Of a stretch of DNA of 64,000 nucleotides, positions 45,320 through 56,839 are shown piece by piece. Under the pieces are notes generated by a model, which made no database searches, was not told the DNA's origin, and saw only the letters and a program-made list of their open reading frames with translations. Each line of letters begins with the position of its first letter. Positions within the stretch are counted from its first letter, which is position 1. The DNA is from Muraenolepis orangiensis (taxonomy: Eukaryota; Chordata; Actinopteri; Gadiformes; Muraenolepididae), in the NCBI GenBank assembly GCA_027704905.1, contig CM051005.1, positions 16,916,544 through 16,980,543 on the forward strand. The letters run 5' to 3'. Made by a program: the position numbers and the translations under genes.

Positions 45320-46319
45320 NNNNNNNNNNNNNNNNNNNNNNNNNNNNNNNNNNNNNNNNNNNNNNNNNNNNNNNNNNNNNNNNNNNNNNNNNNNNNNNNN
45401 NNNNNNNNNNNNNNNNNNNNNNNNNNNNNNNNNNNNNNNNNNNNNNNNNNNNNNNNNNNNNNNNNNNNNNNNNNNNNNNNNNNNNNNNNNNNNNNNNNNN
45501 NNNNNNNNNNNNNNNNNNNNNNNNNNNNNNNNNNNNNNNNNNNNNNNNNNNNNNNNNNNNNNNNNNNNNNNNNNNNNNNNNNNNNNNNNNNNNNNNNNNN
45601 NNNNNNNNNNNNNNNNNNNNNNNNNNNNNNNNNNNNNNNNNNNNNNNNNNNNNNNNNNNNNNNNNNNNNNNNNNNNNNNNNNNNNNNNNNNNNNNNNNNN
45701 NNNNNNNNNNNNNNNNNNNNNNNNNNNNNNNNNNNNNNNNNNNNNNNNNNNNNNNNNNNNNNNNNNNNNNNNNNNNNNNNNNNNNNNNNNNNNNNNNNNN
45801 NNNNNNNNNNNNNNNNNNNNNNNNNNNNNNNNNNNNNNNNNNNNNNNNNNNNNNNNNNNNNNNNNNNNNNNNNNNNNNNNNNNNNNNNNNNNNNNNNNNN
45901 NNNNNNNNNNNNNNNNNNNNNNNNNNNNNNNNNNNNNNNNNNNNNNNNNNNNNNNNNNNNNNNNNNNNNNNNNNNNNNNNNNNNNNNNNNNNNNNNNNNN
46001 NNNNNNNNNNNNNNNNNNNNNNNNNNNNNNNNNNNNNNNNNNNNNNNNNNNNNNNNNNNNNNNNNNNNNNNNNNNNNNNNNNNNNNNNNNNNNNNNNNNN
46101 NNNNNNNNNNNNNNNNNNNNNNNNNNNNNNNNNNNNNNNNNNNNNNNNNNNNNNNNNNNNNNNNNNNNNNNNNNNNNNNNNNNNNNNNNNNNNNNNNNNN
46201 NNNNNNNNNNNNNNNNNNNNNNNNNNNNNNNNNNNNNNNNNNNNNNNNNNNNNNNNNNNNNNNNNNNNNNNNNNNNNNNNNNNNNNNNNNNNNNNNNNNN
46301 NNNNNNNNNNNNNNNNNNN
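45320..46319. other. Assembly gap (1000 N)
   Basis: Exactly 1000 N, fixed-size scaffold gap. Confidence 1.
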
Positions 46320-46802
46320 ACTTGACTTTCAATCAAAACTGGAAGTGATAAATAATGGAAGATGATGCCGGTCTTCCATTATTTTTCTTATCTTGTCCAT
46401 TATTTTTATATCTTGTATAAAAAATAAGATAAGAAAAAAATTATAAGTTCTTTAAAAATGTTTTAACTTCATTTGTATTTTTGTTGCGGACTGCTTATAC
46501 TTTAATTAGTATTGAATGAGTATGAATTGTGATGCACATTAAGAACACACGGAGGGTGCAGAGTGCTCTCTCTGAGCCGCCATAAATGTAACGTTCTTCT
46601 TTGGCCAAATCTGTACCTTACCTACTGTATGTGTGTGTGTGTGTAAAGAATATGCTGATATGGGTTATTAAACATAACCAGTAGTCAATGTGCAAGCAGA
46701 CAGTTGAATGGTGAATTTATGCTACTCTGTTAAATTCATATATTTATCTGACTAAGAAAGAGTCAGTGCCTCCCCAGCCACGAACCTCACCGCACGTCAC
46801 TG
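46320..46802. mobile_element. Partial inverted copy of the nested hAT element
   Basis: Reverse complement of about 14290-14812, ending CCGCACGTCACTG at 46802. The other end is in the gap. Lacks the captured CCP fragment of the contig 2 copy. Confidence 0.85.
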
Positions 46803-47060
46803 ACAAGGACGCATTTATTGATTTGCACAGACTTTTGTGTATATCGGTCACACTGCCTGTCACGTCTGTAACCTGCGAACGCAGCTTTTCTTGTTTACGG
46901 CATGTTAAAAAACGACATGATGAGCAACAGCGGGGACTTAAGGAATAGCAAGTTGGCTTTGCTGTCCATCAATGCAGAATGTGCAAGAGCCCTTGATGAG
47001 CAGGACACCATAGATGCTTTTGCCATGAACCACAACAACAGACGCATTGTCCTGCTCTGA
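46795..47060 (+). pseudogene. hAT transposase dimerisation-domain fragment, inverted copy
   Basis: Same domain as 14028-14289 (LPVTSVTCERSFSCLRHVKK) but frameshifted right after; later codons (LALLSINAECARALDEQD) lie in another frame. Confidence 0.75.
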
Positions 47061-47395
47061 CATGTGACCCATTGTTGTGTGTGTGTGTCTGTTTCTGTGT
47101 GTGTTTGCGGTGTGGTGAGGAGGTTAAATGCCACAGCATGCCATTTGAAATAGTGAACGATCGCCAATGTGTACATGTAGTAGCAACCCTATTTCGGTTG
47201 TGTTGGTAATGATAATATTGTAGCTTGTTCAAGTGATATCAGTTATCAGATGTGCACAGTTTAGTAGAGTTGTAAAGTAATTTAGGCACAGGTGTGTGTG
47301 TGTTCTGGTGTGTGTGTGTGTGGAGGGAGTACGAGATGGTAGGAGTTGTGTTCGAGTGTGGGAAAAGTCATACTAAGTGTTAAAACATTGATTGG

Positions 47396-48040
47396 TTCTG
47401 TAAGACAATAGCTGAAATTAAAGAAATTAAACGTTTTCTACATTGGAGTCACGAGTGATCTGTGATCTTGAATAGCGGTGAAACTACTAAGCTACTGCAG
47501 TGAAAAAAATCCTGGGGCCACCCATGCCTATGGAGCAAGATAACCTCTCCCTCCTCCGTTCTGGGCCCTCCAAGGAGCTACCACGCGACAACCTTGCAAC
47601 AGCCAAGTCCAGCGACACCTAACAAGGTTAGGGGGTGGTTTTTCATGTTAGGTATGGTAACCCTGTTAAGAGAGAACCGTTTTCTCGATTTGACATTGCT
47701 GGTATGTGGAGTGTGCGAGGCGGTTCTAAGCCAGGCCCGAGTCAGACTGATTAGACTCTGGGTGAGGCTGCACACCTGTGGTGCATTGGCCAAACACACA
47801 CTGGAGAGGAGTGCAGATATGTCAGCATGTATCACCTGGTCTGCCTGCTTAAACATTTTTAAACATTCTCAAACATCTCAACAAGCCTCACTTATTTGCC
47901 TGCAAGGAGGATGGTCTCCGGAGCATTCACCAAACCTGACCTATGCAGTCCCATGACTGCAGTAGAAGACTGCATTAAACCTCTAAACCCACCTGGTTCT
48001 ACTGGTTTTTCCATACAAACTTATCTTAAGTTCACACAAG
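47396..48040. other. Contig 3-specific segment, unassigned
   Basis: About 645 bp without counterpart in the inverted copy (13620-13680 joins the flanks). Either an insertion here or a deletion there. A 120-codon plus frame (47594-47956) is not recognised. Confidence 0.5.
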
Positions 48041-48119
48041 TTCACCTGAGTTTACACAAGCTTTACACAAGCTCATCCAACCCGGATTGGTTTAAACGCA
48101 GCAAAGTAAGTAATGGAAA

Positions 48120-48715
48120 TGCAAATCAGAACTGTGCTCCGAACCTGGCTTCCATCCCCAATACGATGGGCCGACAACAAAATGTCTTCTCATGAGTGGG
48201 AGAAAATCCTGAGGTGCCTTGTGTCCATTAGCCCTACCTCTTGAAGCAGCTACCTTCCCTGGGTCAAGTTTGTGCAGGACACATGCGGAACACCATGTGC
48301 CACTTCTCCATAAGTCTCTTCTCCCCCCTACCGCCTGGTCGCCGGTTGCGCAGCATCCGTACAAGTACTACCAGGTTGAAGGATAGTTTTTATCCACAGG
48401 CAGTGCGCCTACTGAACTGCTAGGAGTGCTGCCACTTTCACTTTCATAACATTGTCATTAACATTACACACTTTGCTGGACTCATCACAGTTACTGCACT
48501 GGATTCAAGATGCTACTGCACTACTTGTAAAATAAACCAAAAAATGTACATATCATTTAAGTCACTTTGCTGCTCTTTTTGTTTCTTTTGTTGTATATAT
48601 TAGTTTTAATTTGATGGTGATGTTTTGGAGATTTATACTGCGGGAGGGAATGGGGATTAAGCATTCCTATGTACTCGTTACAAATGGCCAGTACAAATCT
48701 TGTATCTTGTATCCC
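48120..48715 (+). mobile_element. LINE 3' end
   Basis: ORF2 C-terminus SPLPPGRRLRSIRTSTTR and FYPQAVRLLNC (48241-48423), UTR, then a (TTGTATC)n tail at about 48695-48712. Inverted copy of 12975-13560. Confidence 0.85.
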
Positions 48716-49944
48716 TTTGAATGCAGCTTGGTGACTCATCTTTTTGGGCCAGAGCGTCTGGCTGTCAACAAGGGATCTCCCCCTACTAGTGAATGGGACA
48801 TGGGAATTGGTTCTGAGGTTCATTGGGCAATTCAAGAGGCGTCAAACCCCCTCTACCTCTGACACACCTCATGTGTTCCCTCCATCAAACTCCTGGTCTC
48901 CACCAGGCCACCTCCTGGCCCTCGCATCATCTAACCAGTGCAAACCATCTGCCGCTTGTTGCATCCCTGTCGGGTTCAAGGTGGGCTTCTAAACTAGCTT
49001 GAAGACTGGGAGGGGTACAGACCAGAGTAACAGTCTATGGGACCTGCTCAGGAACATCCGAGATCGGGTCACCATGACCATAACGGTCACTCTATGCTCT
49101 GTGGGAACATCCAAAGGAGGGAGGGTCCTGTGACGACTCCAGCTTCTGCTGAGGGCCACTAGAGGGCAAGGGACCTGTTCATTCACCGGTTTATTTTCCA
49201 TTATTTCCTGTTCCCTTATTTAAGAGAGAGACTAAAGATTCAAGATTCAAAAGTTGAACTGCCATTTGCAACAAGTACGATGGAATGCTTACTGCCCATT
49301 CCCTTCCGCTGTATGAATTCCTACAACAATACTACAGTAAACTATACATCCATCCATCCATCCATCCATCCGTTGTCTACCACTTATCTGGGTCGGGTCG
49401 CGTTACACTATACAATAGTAAACAATACTGTACTATACTATGTACTACTATACAAAACTACACTATAACAAAACTGTACACAATACAAATAATTAAGTCA
49501 ATTAAGTGACTGATGGATGATATATACATATGAATTGTGCAAAAAACATTTCATTAACAAAAAGTGCATGCATTGCAGCAGCATCATGAATACTAAACGA
49601 TGTACATCCATGTACATACAAAACAAATTTCTTAGTCTTTTGTTCCCATGCGCTTATGTTGTAAAATATGTTGCCAGTGCGTCCCGTGTTTCCATCCTAA
49701 ACTTTAGTTAATATGCTTTTTCATCATTTTGGGTTGTCAACTGTTGTTCCAGGCCCATACAATTCCAAGTAAATACATCCCCCTTCTTTCACAATATATA
49801 TGTGTGTGTGTCTTTTCTCAATATGTTTGTGCGCGTGTGTACCTGATAAGTAGAATTGTTTTGGGTGAAATCTTGAGTAATGATTAACTGCTGTGAACCT
49901 ATACAATTCCCTGCTGAGCTGAACAGCTTCAGTGATATCACTGA
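48716..49944. other. 5' region of the METK-type gene, non-coding
   Basis: Matches 11310-12970 inverted, without the LINE of that copy. (CATC)n at about 49350-49373. CCTATACAATTCCCTGCTGA near 49900 is the equivalent of the TATA-like box. Confidence 0.5.
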
Positions 49945-50508
49945 ATGGAGACCAAGATGAGCTTGAGAGTCGTTATTCTGATTTGGTTAACTGTGGCTGT
50001 TGATGGTGAGACGGTTTTCTTTATTTTCCAAATACATGCCTGATAAATGCATTAATCATTGTTTACATGTGGGAATTGGTAATAGTTTGCGTGAATATTG
50101 GCCTACTTCCCCCCTTGAGAGGCTGTCATACAATTCTTCCGGCCCTTTCCCATATACATACATACACATATATATGCACACATACATACATATATATACA
50201 TCACATATACTGTGTATATCAATATATATTTCACACACACATACAGTACATACATTGATACTGCGCATATATACATACACACATATATAAACACACATAC
50301 ATATACATACACACATACATACTGTACATGCATACATACTGTACATGCATACATACTGTACATGCATACATGTTTTACTTACCAAAGGCAAAAGTGTGAG
50401 CTCATGTTGTGATGTCAAGGACCATCCTCAACTTCTGATCCAGTTGGTTAAGCAGTCAGTGGAAAAGACTGTTGAACTGGACTGCTTAACAAATATCATT
50501 GTCAATAG

Positions 50509-51229
50509 TGTTACGCACCCCAGTGGAGGGGCGCAACACAAGGCAACAGACATAATAGGTGAAGGTGCAGCGGCACAAAATCAGGAAACAGTTTGCAAAA
50601 ATAATAATATTTATTTATAAACACAGCAACACAGAGAGCAAGGAGGACTACCAGTGGCAACAAATCAAACACAAAAAGGAAAAGAAAACCCACCCCCCTT
50701 TACAGGCGCCAAGCGCCCAAAAGTACAGCGGGTGGTGCTCACTCTAAGCTGGTGTCTCCAACAGCAGGTCACCTACGTGATGCAAAATGTAGACCCAAGG
50801 GTATCTTCCTGTCCTCAATTGTCCCTGTGTGCAAAAACAAAATGGTATTATACAGAAAAAGGAATCACCATAGGCTGGGTGAACAAGGATATACAAATAC
50901 ACAAAGGTTAGGATTTAAACAGAACTGTGCAACAGGCAGGAACACAAAAGATACAGCTCTCACCCAAAAACGTACCCTAAGAGCAACGGCTCTATACCAA
51001 ACGACAGAGAGAGAGAACTGAACACAGACTGGGACATATGAAGGGAGTGTGGAGGTTGATTGCAGAGTGGGATCAGGTGGTGCTGGGGGACTGGAACCAG
51101 GGGAACATCTTGGGGAAAAGATACATGTAGCCACAGGAGGGAGACAAAAGACAAGACAACCACAACCTGCCTACATACATAACACACATAACATAAATCC
51201 CCACACATAAATGGACAGCGTCCGTAACA
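50509..51229. mobile_element. Solo LTR with 4-bp target duplication
   Basis: Starts TGTTACGCACCCCAG and ends GCGTCCGTAACA; TGTTACG/CGTAACA termini. Flanked by ATAG (50505-50508 and 51230-51233). The inverted paralogue has the single-copy empty site at 10606-10609. No internal coding region. Confidence 0.9.
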
Positions 51230-51455
51230 ATAGGCCTGCAGAATTGATTATTCACTAAATGAGGATGGTAACTTTATCTTTACTTCATGCGACTTAATCT
51301 CTTTTTCCCAGCCACACCACCTCCCACAGACCCAGTCTCACCAAAGATCGTAACAAGTAGGCTACCTGCACTTATAAAAGTCTATCACTAATGCTATACT
51401 AACGTGATGTGCAAGTATCACAAATATGAACTCAAGCATAGTGCTTCTCTTAAAG

Positions 51456-51620
51456 TGGACCAGTGTGGAAACATACCACAAATACGGAATGGTATAATCA
51501 TTCAGTCCACTGACATGAGGAGCGTAACGTACAGATGCAGGCCTGGCTTCAGTCGTACGGGTTCAGCGACTGTGGTCTGCTTCGGGGATGGAGAATGGTC
51601 CAATCCTCCAGTTTGCGAAG
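51456..51620 (+). CDS. CCP/sushi exon, type A (METK gene)
   Basis: 165 bp, phase 1-1, donor GTTAGT. Cys in DQCGN, TYRCRPGFS, VVCFGDGEW, PPVCE. Complete domain, two residues longer than the other A exons. Confidence 0.85.
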
Positions 51621-52403
51621 GTTAGTAGAAAATTACATTTTCTTTGTCTTAATATCTGGAGTTTCACATATCTTATACGTTATGCACATTCCCGTCAAGC
51701 AACGTATCACATATACAGTATAAAGTATTGCAAATATAAATAATACTTGAGAAGCAAAGGTAAAAGTATGACTTCATGTTTTAATGTAAAGGGACATTTG
51801 GTCCTTGCCTTACCAACCTGTTAGTGTGGATGATCTAGTGCTCTTGAAGGAGGGATGTAGACTTTCTGAATTTCTTCAAATATTAAGAACTTTTAAACAA
51901 ACAATAATTGAAAACAATTTTGTATTTACTATATGGGGAAAGTCAAACTTCTCCTCTTTGCTTTACAGCCGATATACCACCAGCCTCTGGTGGCACAGAT
52001 CCATCTACTGATAACTACAGGACTAACAGGAAACTACAAGTAAGTACTTACTAGCCTGATTATCAGCCTGAATTATATTTTGTTTAATTTCATAAGTGGG
52101 CGGGATTCAGGGGCTGGTACCAGACAAGGTACATGCAGTATACCCACCTAACTCAGAACCAGCCTTAAAGCCCCTCTTCATCCACTAGCACATTTAAGAT
52201 AAGAATTGTATGCCGGTTCAGCCAGTGGAGGAGAACATACTGTAGCGTTCGCCGCTATTAAAGATCACAGATCAATCCAATGTAGGAACGTTGTCTTTAT
52301 TTCCGACTGTTGTCGGCCACAGCCACACCTTACAGAACCACAACTTTGTATAACTTTTCTCACAATCAAACCAACTCTCATGACTCGTACTCCTTCCACA
52401 CCC

Positions 52404-52407
52404 CTGG

Positions 52408-52441
<34 letters not shown>
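52404..52441. repeat. (CA)n microsatellite
   Basis: Plain dinucleotide run in an intron. Confidence 0.9.
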
Positions 52442-52445
<4 letters not shown>

Positions 52446-52744
52446 GGTGCAACAGCAGTGCCTAAATCAACTGTACAACTGTATTAAACTATACACATCT
52501 GATAACTGATATGACTATTAACATCGAAACGCTACAATACTTTACCCATATCTATACATCTATCTTTATATATAAGCTGGTTAGTTAAGTGTTGACAATC
52601 TAGTTCTAGTTGAGCTGATGGTGTCCTGTTCACATCCATGTCTAACTGATTAGGAACTATTTTAACACTCTTTACTACTTTTTATGTTACTGGGAAGTTT
52701 ATTGATTTATTTTTTACATTATTTTGCTGTTCATTGTTTTAAAC

Positions 52745-52909
52745 TTGATATATGTGGAGCCGTTCCACATATAAAGGATGCAGAAGCAACTCTGTTTGCT
52801 TTTAGCGTACTCTACAAGTGCAACCGTCAACACAGACGTGTGGGTTCTGTTTCTCGGATATTCTGTGACACGGATGGAACTTGGTCCTCCCCACTTCCAC
52901 GTTGCGAAT
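52745..52909 (+). pseudogene. CCP-B exon without AG acceptor
   Basis: Domain intact (CGAVPHIKDAEATLF, LYKCNRQHRRV, IFCDTDGTW, LPRCE) but the acceptor AG is AC. Also followed by Cys-Ser-TAA on read-through. Confidence 0.75.
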
Positions 52910-53235
52910 GTTCGTAACGAAAACCGGCATGCTCATTATTAAAAGACACCAGGGTACATATTAGCAGATGTGTTTGTTACGGTGGACAAGTCTCATTGTC
53001 ATGTAAACTGAATCCAACTAGTGAAGAAAGGAGAACAATCTGTTTTCCTTTCTTCACTACTTCACTGCTTTCATTTGAGGAAAAAAAATGAATTGAGGTG
53101 AAACATGGCTGTCAAATGATTGATTTAGCATTACTGATAAAGTAAATTACTTCCTTGAAGATACCATGGTCCAGTCTATATAGAAATTAAAACCATAAGA
53201 TAATCCCTTAACTTGTGTCCTTGTCCCCATTTAGG

Positions 53236-53408
53236 TTGTATCCTAGTATTAGGAGAACGCTGTATTTCATACAGCGCCAGGTGAGCAGTATAGGGGTCTG
53301 GTGCCTTGCTCAAGGGCACCATGGCAGTGCCCAGGTGTTTCAGGGACTTGAACTGGCGACCTTCCGGTTCCCAAGCCAAGTCCCTATAGACTGGGCTACT
53401 GCCGCCCC
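53236..53408 (-). mobile_element. tRNA-derived SINE
   Basis: Minus strand: GGGGCGGCAGTAGCCCAGTC, B-box-like GCCAGTTCAAGTCCC, then CCTTGAGCAAGGCACCAGAC and CTCCTAATACTAGGATA. Confidence 0.85.
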
Positions 53409-54089
53409 TTAAACAACACACTAAAGGAAAGTCAAAACCACAAAAGCATCATAGGACCCCTTCAACGCATGGCAACATGTGTCATTGTCATTTATTCTGC
53501 ATTGCATGTTACATATCTAATACCCGCCAACTAAAATATCCGATTATCATCATTATCATTATCAAATATGCAACCTATCCTAGTCTTACGCAACTAAATC
53601 AACATAGCTTCTTAATAGAATGTGTTTTTGTTTTAGAACTGTTGGTGAAGACATTTGGCTGGGACCTTCACCTATCTACTTTAGTAAATGGCTTTTTTAC
53701 TTTCTGGACAGAATCTTTTTTCACCTAAGATAAGATAAGAGTGGCTCTTCATGGCTTCCATCCACTTATTAGCTAAAGAGTTGTGACATTTTCCCAACGT
53801 GTTTATTGGCAAGTCTCAGAAACTCATGCGATGTTATGACCCAAACAAATGAGAGGTTATCCTAAATCATCCTTCATTGTGAAACATTTTTTGTAATCTG
53901 AATTTTTATAACGTGCCAGTACAAATTCAGCCAATGGCTTGGACAATGTGTAATGCATTAAAATCACAATGGAATATACATTATTCTTATATTCAATGTT
54001 TCTGTTTTAACACACAACAGCACACACACACACCGCACTCGTCAATCTGTTCAGCCTTTATTGTCCATTCCACGTGGTCATTTAAAGCA
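53409..54089. other. 3' flank of the METK gene, unassigned
   Basis: Equivalent of 22960-23460 (GTTGGTGAAGACATTTGG onward), more diverged; no gene certain. Confidence 0.4.
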
Positions 54090-55132
54090 TCATTACCGTC
54101 CAACAAGTTGCAGAACCGGTTTCTGCACACGGATTGGAGCCTCCTAGTCTACCCTAGACTCCCACACCGACATCAACTCCTACGCCTCCTCTGTTTTTGA
54201 TTACATAAACTCCAGCATTGACACCGTCACCACCCTCAAACAGATCACAATATTCCCCAACCAGAAGCCGTGGATGAACAGAGAGGTCCGCCTACTCCTA
54301 AAGGCACGTGACACTGCTTTTAGGTCGGACGATGCACTGGCCTACTGTTTAGCCAGGGCTAATCTGAAAAAGGGCATCAAGCAGGCCAAGCTCAAACACG
54401 AAGGGTTGAAGACCACTTCAACAACTCCGATCCCCGACGCATGTGGCAGGGCATCCAGGCCATCACGGATTATAAACCCTCCAACAACTCCCCCCCCCAA
54501 CCACTGACCCATCCCTCCCTGACAAACTCAATCATTGTTTTGCTCGCTACGACCAGAACAACCCCGAACTTCCCACCAGGGCTACTCTCCCCGTTGACCA
54601 CCAACCCCTCACCCTATCCCCCACAGACGTGCGTGCGGCACTGAGCAGAACAAATGCTTATAAGGCAGCTGGTCCTGATGGCATCCCTGGTTGCGTGCTC
54701 AGCAACTGCGCTGAGCAGCTGAACGAGGTCCTTACTGACATTTTCAACTTGTCACTAGCTCAGGCAGTTGTCCCCGTGTGCTTTAAAACCACCTCCACTG
54801 TGCCAGTAGCAAAACACTCCTCTGCAGTGAGCCTCAACGACTTCCGCCCTGTTGCACTCACCCCCATCATCATGAAGTGCTTCGAGAGGCTGGTCCTGGC
54901 TCACCTCAAATCTGGCCTGTCACCCTTACTGGATAAATACCAATTTGCCTACTGTGAGAACAGGAGCACGGAGGATGCCATTTCCTCAGCCCTTCACTCA
55001 GCTCTCTCCCACCTGAATGAGAGCAACACCCACGTGAGAATGCTGTTCATAGACTTCAGCTCAGCATTTAACACCATCCTCCCCCCCAAACTCATCTTCA
55101 AACTTGGTGACTTCATGAAAACCAAGAACCTC
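54090..55132 (+). mobile_element. LINE ORF2 fragment, plus strand
   Basis: Pre-RT region (PWMNREVRLLLKARDTAFRS; frameshifts near 54415 and 54640), then RT start KAAGPDGIPGCVLSNCAEQL, LNDFRPVALTPIIMKCFERL, and motif A RMLFIDFSSAFNTI. Cut at 55132 by another LINE in opposite orientation. Confidence 0.9.
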
Positions 55133-56680
55133 AAGTCAAGTTTATTGTCACTTCACAGTTTACACAAGTATAAAGCAGTGATGCGAAAATCTTATGTGCA
55201 ATACCCGACGACAGACAGCAGTTATAAAAATAACATAAAAAAATTGATAAAAATAGAATAAAAATAGAATAAAGTTTAAAAATAAAAATAAAAATAAAAA
55301 TGCAATTTATGAAATGCTAAATATCGGCACAGAAAAGAGCAATATGTATATATAAATCAATGTAATAAAATATACATTGTTATATGCTATACGCCCTTGT
55401 TCAGCAGCCTGATGGCCTGACTGTGGAAGCTATTTTTATTTGTACGGCACTTGATACTGCGGTATCGCCTGCCTGACGGTAACAGTGAGTACAGTTGGTG
55501 GCTGGGGTGGGCAATGTCTTTTATGATTCGTTTGGCCTTGGCCACGCACCGCTGATTGTATATATCCAGGAGGGAGGGGAGCTCACCTCCAACGATATAC
55601 TGGGCCATCCGCACCACCCTTTGAAGTGATCTGCGCTCGAGTGCGGTGCAGTTCCCGTACCAGGCGGTGATACACCCTGTAAGAACACTCTCGATGGTGC
55701 CGTTATAGAATGTTCTCAGGATGCGGGGGCCCATGCTGAATTTCTTCAGACGCCTGAGGAAATACAGGCGTTGTTGGGCCCTTTTCACCACGTGTGTGGT
55801 GTGCGTGGACCATGTGAGGTCCTCGGAGATGTGCACGCCGAGGAACTTGAAGCTGCTGACCCTCTCTACTGCAACACCGTCGATTGAGATAGGGCTGTGC
55901 TCTCCCCTCTGCTTCCTGAAGTCCACGATCAGCTCCTTGGTCTTCTTGACGTTGAGGGCGAGGCTGTTCTCCTGGCACCACTGCTCCAGCGATCCGTAGG
56001 CTCACTGTAGGCTGTCTCGTCGTCGCCGGCGATCAGGCCCATCACTGTCGTGTCGTCAGCAAACTTGACGATGACGTTGGAGCTATGCATAGCCATGCAG
56101 TCGTGGGTGTAGAGGGAGTAGAGGAGAGGGCTCAGGACGCATCCCTGGGGTGCTCCCGTGTTGAGGGTCAGTGGCTCTGATGCTGCCCATCCTCACCACC
56201 TGGCGGCGGTCCGACAGGAGGTCCAGCATCCAGCTGCACGTGGATGGGGGCACGCGTAGACCTCTAAGCTTGGTGTTGAGCTTGGCAGGAACTATTGTGT
56301 TGAACGCTTAGCTGTAGTCCACAAACAGCATTCGCATATAACAGTTCTTTCCCTCCAGGTGGGAAAGGGCAGTGTGGAGGGCCATGGCAATTGCGTCGTC
56401 CGTGGATATATTTTGACGATATGCAAATTGCCATGGGTCCAACGTGGCAGGTAACACAGAGCAAATAAAGTCCTTGACCAACCTCTCGAAGCATTTGCTG
56501 ACAATCGAGGTGAGGGCTACAGGTCTATAGTCATTCAGGCATGTTACCTTGGGTTGTTTAGGGACAGGCACGATGGTGGACATCTTGAAGACCGCGGGGA
56601 CAACAGCCTGGGACAGGGAGAGGTTGAAGATGTCTGCAAAGACTCCTGCCAACTGGTCTGCGCATGCTCTGAGGACTAAC
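55133..56680 (-). mobile_element. LINE ORF2 fragment, minus strand, with 3' end
   Basis: RT part 56652-56308 (LNDYRPVALTSIVSKCFERL), broken by TAA inside the motif-A DYSSAFNT (about 56310). C-terminal part 55926-55387 (VSSFKFLGVHISEDLTWSTH; ending SQAIRLLNKGV). The 3' UTR ends in the CAAGTCAAG (TTGAC) tail at 55133. The 5' truncation point abuts the donor of a CCP-A exon. Confidence 0.9.
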
Positions 56681-56839
56681 CTTCACAAGTTGGAGGGTTT
56701 GACCAGTGTCTATTCCAGAAGCAGACCACCATATCTGAGCCCTTAAGACTGTAGCCTTGCCTGCATGTGTATCTTAAGCTTGTCCTGTGATCCAAGGCTT
56801 CCCCATGCAGTATTTTAAGTATCTCTCCACATTGGTCAA
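56681..56839 (-). CDS. CCP/sushi exon, type A (inverted remnant)
   Basis: Complete domain (DQCGEILKILHGE, RYTCRQGYS, VVCFWNRHW, PPTCE), phase 1-1, but stranded in a broken gene. Confidence 0.75.

Larger units (their letters stand above)
49945..53250 (+). pseudogene. Factor-H-like gene of METK type, contig 3 (probably decaying)
   Basis: Exons: signal 49945-50005 (METKMSLRVVILIWLTVAVD); linker 51312-51356 (45 bp, TPPPTDPVSPKIVT); CCP-A 51456-51620; linker 51969-52039 (71 bp, not a multiple of three); CCP-B 52745-52909. The linker has an 11-nt gain relative to the 60-bp form and would shift the frame. The CCP-B acceptor reads TTTTAAAC instead of TTTTAAAG, so the AG is lost. A SINE replaces the region after the mini-exon start (53233). 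Signal, first linker and CCP-A remain usable. No foldback structure follows, so this may represent the state before that insertion. Confidence 0.55.

Noticed and set aside
45262..46348. Long open frames across 45262-46348
   Set aside because: Artefact of the second N gap.
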